A stretch of DNA of 8,849 bases from JAXDLK01 sp034666665. GTDB lineage: Bacteria; Desulfobacterota; Binatia; JACPRU01. The translations under genes and the position numbers were made by a program. Numbering within the stretch: the stretch's first letter is position 1; every line of letters starts with the position of its first letter. The notes under the pieces are model-generated. The model made no database searches, had not been told where the DNA came from, and saw nothing but the letters and a program-made list of their open reading frames with translations. Positions 6,256-8,849 of the stretch are shown in pieces. The stretch lies in the NCBI GenBank assembly GCA_034666665.1, contig JAXDLK010000364.1, positions 1 through 8,849 on the forward strand, written 5' to 3'.

Positions 6256-6305
6256 GCCGGAGACCCGTCGATCGGCGTTGCCCCTCGGCCGGAACGGTCT
6301 CCGGC
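6256..6305. terminator. Hairpin after the kinase gene, possible operon terminator
   Basis: GCCGGAGACC (6256-6265) and GGTCTCCGGC (6296-6305) are perfect 10-bp arms; the stem gains two more pairs (GT/AC) if one C is bulged. It lies 32 bp after the kinase stop. No T-run follows, so it is not a canonical intrinsic terminator. It could instead be a structure that stabilises the mRNA end, or part of the leader of the small lipoprotein gene. Confidence 0.45.
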
Positions 6306-6350
6306 TCGCGACTCTCCCCGTGCTCGTGCGTTCTACCGGGTCGGTGACGT

Positions 6351-6362
6351 TCCTCGCGAGGA
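6351..6362. promoter_or_regulatory. 12-bp perfect palindrome upstream of the lipoprotein gene
   Basis: TCCTCGCGAGGA is a perfect 12-bp palindrome ending 8 bp before the Shine-Dalgarno of the small lipoprotein gene. It could be an operator or a short hairpin in the leader. Such GC-rich palindromes also arise by chance in this sequence. Confidence 0.25.
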
Positions 6363-6370
6363 GGAGCGCG

Positions 6371-6379
6371 AAAGGAGGT
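6371..6379 (+). promoter_or_regulatory. Near-perfect Shine-Dalgarno of the small lipoprotein
   Basis: AAAGGAGGT is the strongest ribosome binding site in the window. Its GGAGG core is 3 nt from the first ATG (6382) and 6 nt from the second (6385), so the second is the likelier start. Confidence 0.85.
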
Positions 6380-6384
6380 CGATG

Positions 6385-6531
6385 ATGAAGATCGTGAAGA
6401 CGCTGGTGGCTGCTTCGTTGCTCGGGATGATGGTGGTCGTCACCGCCTGCCAGTCCGGCGGCGGCGGAACCGCCACGGAAGGTACCACGGCACCGGCCGA
6501 GACCCCGGCAACCGGAGGCACCGCGCCCTGA
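6385..6531 (+). CDS. Small lipoprotein, 48 residues
   Basis: This short gene encodes MKIVKTLVAASLLGMMVVVTAC followed by about 26 residues. It has a positively charged N-terminus, a hydrophobic stretch and a lipobox (VTAC) with the lipidated Cys at residue 22, as expected for signal peptidase II processing. The mature peptide is a low-complexity tail of Gly, Thr, Ala, Pro and Glu with no domain, and is likely an extended tether in the periplasm or on the outer membrane. The strong Shine-Dalgarno suggests high expression. Translation could also begin at the ATG at 6382, adding one Met. It sits alone between two operons on the same strand, flanked by hairpins on both sides, so it is likely an independent transcript. 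I do not recognise a family; its size and type recall entericidin-like peptides, but the sequence does not match them closely. Confidence 0.8.
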   Translation: MKIVKTLVAASLLGMMVVVTACQSGGGGTATEGTTAPAETPATGGTAP

Positions 6532-6566
6532 GCGGCCTCGCCTCCTGAATTCCGTCTTTCTGCCTT

Positions 6567-6606
6567 CGTCCGGGCGCTCGCAGAAGTTGCGTCGAGCGTC
6601 CGGACG
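6567..6606. terminator. Strong 14-bp hairpin after the lipoprotein gene
   Basis: CGTCCGGGCGCTCG (6567-6580) and CGAGCGTCCGGACG (6593-6606) pair along 14 positions with one G-U wobble, around a 12-nt loop. It starts 35 nt after the lipoprotein stop. No T-run follows on the plus strand, so termination would need another factor. Its stability and position fit an mRNA 3' end. Confidence 0.55.
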
Positions 6607-6686
6607 GCGGCGCTCCGCTCCAGCTCCTGCCTGACGTCCGCTCGCCGCGCTTCCGTGTCGAACGCGCCGGGATGCGCGCACCGAGC

Positions 6687-6716
6687 TTGCGTGTCCGAAT
6701 CCCCTTCTAGTAGTAA
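6687..6716 (+). promoter_or_regulatory. Possible promoter of the CNB-ferredoxin operon
   Basis: TTGCGT (6687-6692) and TAGTAA (6711-6716) are spaced by 18 bp, directly upstream of the GTG at 6726. The predicted transcription start would be about 3-4 bases before the start codon, so again a nearly leaderless mRNA. The match to consensus is moderate. Confidence 0.35.
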
Positions 6717-6725
6717 CGCGGACTG

Positions 6726-8261
6726 GTGGCGCTCCTCGAATCCGCGGATGAGCACCGTCCCACGTTTCGGGCGACCGCGGGGGGCGAGGCGCGGCCGATC
6801 TCGCTGAGCGACGAGCAGAAGCTCGGTTACTTCGCGAAGCTCGAGCTCTTCCGCGACATCCTCGACGCCGCCTACGAGACGCGTCCGGGCGTCGGCAAGC
6901 CGATCAAGGTGCTGGTCAAGGACGCCCTCGTCGAGCACGGCGAGTTCTGGGAGGTGCCGTCGGGCGCGGTGGTCTTCGCCGAGGGGAGCTTCGGCGAGCA
7001 TCTCTACATCCTCCTCCGAGGGCGCGTCCGTACGAGCACGAGCTACGCGCTCGATGCCGACCGCTCCGCCACGCTGCCGATCGAGGAGCTCGCCGACGGC
7101 AGCTTCTTCGGCGAGCATTCCGCGCTGTCGATGAACGCGCACCTGACCAGCGTCCAGACGCTGGCGCCGTCCCTGCTGCTGCTGATCCCGCAGTTCATCG
7201 TGCAGGAGCTGACAGCGCAGCACGAGAGCTTCCGCACGGTGTTCCTGCGGGACTACGTCGCGCGTGCCGTGCGCGTCCTGGTGCGCCGGATCCCCGCGCT
7301 CCGCTTCGCGTCGGACGACGAGTTCCGCCGGCTGCTCGAGAAGGCGCAGACGCGGGGGTTCGACGTGGGCGAGGGGATCTTCGAGGAAGGCGACCCCTCG
7401 GACGACGTGTTCGTGATCTCCGACGGCTTCGTGAAGATCATGAAGCCGGACAGCAATACCCCGCGGGTGCTCGCCTACCTGGTCGAGGGCGACTGCTTCG
7501 GCGAGGCCGGAGTCCTCACCGGCGCTGCGCGCGGCGCCAGCGCCGTCGCCGTCAGCCGCGTCGAGGCGCTCGTGCTGCCCGGGGCCGAGTTCCGCGCGAT
7601 CGTGCAGGGGAACCCGGCGGCGGCGGCCGAGGCGGCGGCGCTCGATTCGATCCGCAAGCTCGACGCGGACATGATCCAGAACGTCACGTTCATCGGCAAG
7701 CGCCTCGAATTCCAGGCCGAGGTGATGCCGAACCTCGACGTCATCGTCATCGACGAGAACCTCTGCGTGCGCTGCGACAACTGCGTGACGGCGTGCGCCG
7801 CCGCTCACGACGACGGCTTCTCGCGCCTGATCCGCAAGGGCGTCACGTTCGAGGAGTTCCTGCTGCCGACCGCCTGCCGCTTCTGCCAGGATCCGGCCTG
7901 CCTGCTCTGCAAGTCGGGGGGCATCAAGCGCGACAAGGACGGCGACATCTACTTCACCGAGAGCTGCATCGGCTGCAGCGGTTGCGCGCAGCGCTGCCCG
8001 TACGGCAACATCACCATGGTCGATACCGACGAGATCGGCCGCCCGCCGGTGCCGACGCTCTTCCAGCTGTTGCGGCCGCAAACGCACGCCCCCGGCGTTC
8101 CCGAGGCGACGGACAAGCGGCCGAAGCTCAAGAGGATTCCGGTCAAGTGCGATCTCGACAAGGCACACCTCTTCCCTGCTTGCGTGAGCAACTGTCCGAC
8201 CGGCGCGATCAAGCGCTACCGGGCCGACGAGCTCGACCGCATCATCGCCGGACGGGTCTGA
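6726..8261 (+). CDS. Tandem cyclic-nucleotide-binding domains fused to a four-motif 4Fe-4S ferredoxin module
   Basis: A 511-residue cytoplasmic protein without a signal peptide. Residues about 66-175 and 195-305 are two CNB domains of the CRP/PKA type, with phosphate-binding cassettes FFGEHSAL (127-134) and CFGEAGVL (257-264). The second keeps the ligand-binding Arg (Arg269); the first has His139 there. No helix-turn-helix follows, so it is not a transcription factor. Residues 340-495 form a DmsB/HybA/NrfC-like electron-transfer module. Its motifs are C347/C350/C353/C357, C384/C387/C392/C395, C414/C417/C420/C424 with a following Pro, and C475/D478/C486/C490 with a following Pro. The last motif has Asp in place of one Cys, and the second is one residue shorter than usual. 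The GTG at 6726 is the only usable start after the in-frame stop at 6714; no good Shine-Dalgarno is seen. A membrane protein gene starts 13 bp downstream. The likely role is ligand-gated electron transfer; the electron donor and acceptor are unknown. Confidence 0.9.
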   Translation: MALLESADEHRPTFRATAGGEARPISLSDEQKLGYFAKLELFRDILDAAYETRPGVGKPIKVLVKDALVEHGEFWEVPSGAVVFAEGSFGEHLYILLRGRVRTSTSYALDADRSATLPIEELADGSFFGEHSALSMNAHLTSVQTLAPSLLLLIPQFIVQELTAQHESFRTVFLRDYVARAVRVLVRRIPALRFASDDEFRRLLEKAQTRGFDVGEGIFEEGDPSDDVFVISDGFVKIMKPDSNTPRVLAYLVEGDCFGEAGVLTGAARGASAVAVSRVEALVLPGAEFRAIVQGNPAAAAEAAALDSIRKLDADMIQNVTFIGKRLEFQAEVMPNLDVIVIDENLCVRCDNCVTACAAAHDDGFSRLIRKGVTFEEFLLPTACRFCQDPACLLCKSGGIKRDKDGDIYFTESCIGCSGCAQRCPYGNITMVDTDEIGRPPVPTLFQLLRPQTHAPGVPEATDKRPKLKRIPVKCDLDKAHLFPACVSNCPTGAIKRYRADELDRIIAGRV

Positions 8262-8274
8262 CGAAGCCGCGAGA

Positions 8275-8849
8275 ATGAACCCCCTCGCGAAACGCGGTTG
8301 GGTGCTGTCGGTGATCGCGGCCGTGGCTCTGGTCGCGGCGTATCTCACGCTCGGCCGTGCAGGCGGCGCGCTGCCGTCCGGCCGATCGCCGATGGGCTAC
8401 ACGCTCGGTCTGCTCGGCACGATCGCGATGGTCGTCGCCGGCATGTACAGCTGGCGGCGGCGGTTCATCGCCCGAGCGAGCCGCCCGATCGAGGTCCAGA
8501 CCGACGAGCGGAAGGCCCTGATCGCTCGTGAGCGGCTCGCGCTCGAGCAGCTGCAGGCGCTCGGGCGGAGCCTCATGCGCAACCCCGGCCAGGATCTCCG
8601 CGCGATCCGGCGCGAGACGAAGCGCATCCTGAAGAACAACCGCGTCGGCCGGACGATCGAGGCACGGATCGAGAGCGGCAGGGGCGCCGCTCCGAGACTC
8701 GTCCTCCAGCGCCGCGAGTGGGGCGGACGCCTGCAGACCTGGTACGTCTCCCACCTCTCGCTCGGCACGCTTTCCGTGCTGCTGATCCTGCTCCACGCCG
8801 GCTTCCGCTTCGGCAACGTGATCGCCACGCTGGCGTTCGTCTGTCTCGT
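8275..8849 (+). CDS. Membrane protein, N-terminal part, possible b-heme partner of the CNB-ferredoxin protein
   Basis: The first 191 residues of a protein running off the right edge. A positive N-terminus leads into TM1 (about residues 9-27). TM2 follows (about 41-59) and ends in SWRRRF. A basic, probably coiled-coil cytoplasmic loop (about 65-150) is rich in Arg, Glu and Leu. TM3 is about 157-177 and a fourth hydrophobic stretch begins near 181. TM3 holds His160 and His174 in an H-x13-H spacing, as on the heme-binding helices of bc1-type cytochrome b. That is suggestive of two b hemes across the membrane but is not proof. The ATG at 8275 lies 13 bp after the ferredoxin gene's stop, so the two are very probably co-transcribed. 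The basic loop is a plausible docking site for the cytoplasmic Fe-S protein. I recognise no named family. Confidence 0.75.
   Translation, partial: MNPLAKRGWVLSVIAAVALVAAYLTLGRAGGALPSGRSPMGYTLGLLGTIAMVVAGMYSWRRRFIARASRPIEVQTDERKALIARERLALEQLQALGRSLMRNPGQDLRAIRRETKRILKNNRVGRTIEARIESGRGAAPRLVLQRREWGGRLQTWYVSHLSLGTLSVLLILLHAGFRFGNVIATLAFVCL

Noticed and set aside
6726..8261. CRP/FNR-type transcription factor
   Set aside because: It has CNB domains but no helix-turn-helix after them; the C-terminal half is a ferredoxin module.
6333..8348. 671-codon open frame on the minus strand
   Set aside because: It covers the lipoprotein and the CNB-ferredoxin gene on the other strand. The plus-strand cysteine motifs and CNB cassettes are decisive for the real gene.

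Overview
This is a GC-rich bacterial chromosomal window of about 8.8 kb, densely coded on both strands. GC-rich third codon positions, GTG and TTG starts, and the gene families suggest an uncultivated or environmental bacterium of the deltaproteobacterial/Myxococcota/Acidobacteria/Binatota type. No taxonomic marker is present, so this is a weak guess. There are no tRNA or rRNA genes, transposase or cas genes.

Layout. (1) 1-953, minus strand: N-terminal two thirds of argininosuccinate lyase (argH), running off the left edge. (2) 987-1066: a long inverted repeat with T-runs, acting as a terminator and/or a REP/MITE-like element. (3) 1070-2535, minus strand: a two-gene operon of paralogous heme-oxygenase-fold diiron/iron oxidases (HDO superfamily, related to CADD, PqqC and TenA). 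Both keep the full six-residue metal-ligand set. (4) 2536-3002: a 467-bp divergent intergenic region with a cluster of palindromes like TetR operators at its left end, two copies of a 32-bp hairpin repeat in the middle, and a good sigma70-type promoter with a second operator-like palindrome at its right end. (5) 3003-6223, plus strand: a TetR-family regulator, a D-2-hydroxyacid dehydrogenase and an FGGY-family (LsrK-like) sugar kinase, the last two overlapping by ATGA. (6) 6385-6531: a 48-residue lipoprotein with a near-perfect Shine-Dalgarno. (7) 6726 to the right edge: a two-gene unit encoding a fusion of two cyclic-nucleotide-binding domains with a multi-cluster ferredoxin module, followed by the start of a membrane protein with paired histidines on one helix.

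How the genes may work together. The CAATC/GATTG half-site pair occurs both in the promoter region of the HDO operon and over the start of the TetR gene. This suggests that the TetR protein represses itself (with the dehydrogenase and kinase) and the divergent HDO operon, joining them in one small-molecule-responsive regulon. The dehydrogenase/kinase pair probably handles a polyol, sugar acid or AI-2-like hydroxy-ketone; the substrate cannot be read from sequence.

The right-hand unit looks like a cytoplasmic electron-transfer protein gated by a cyclic nucleotide or another ligand, docked on a membrane (possibly di-heme) partner. It is the best candidate for an undescribed system in this window.
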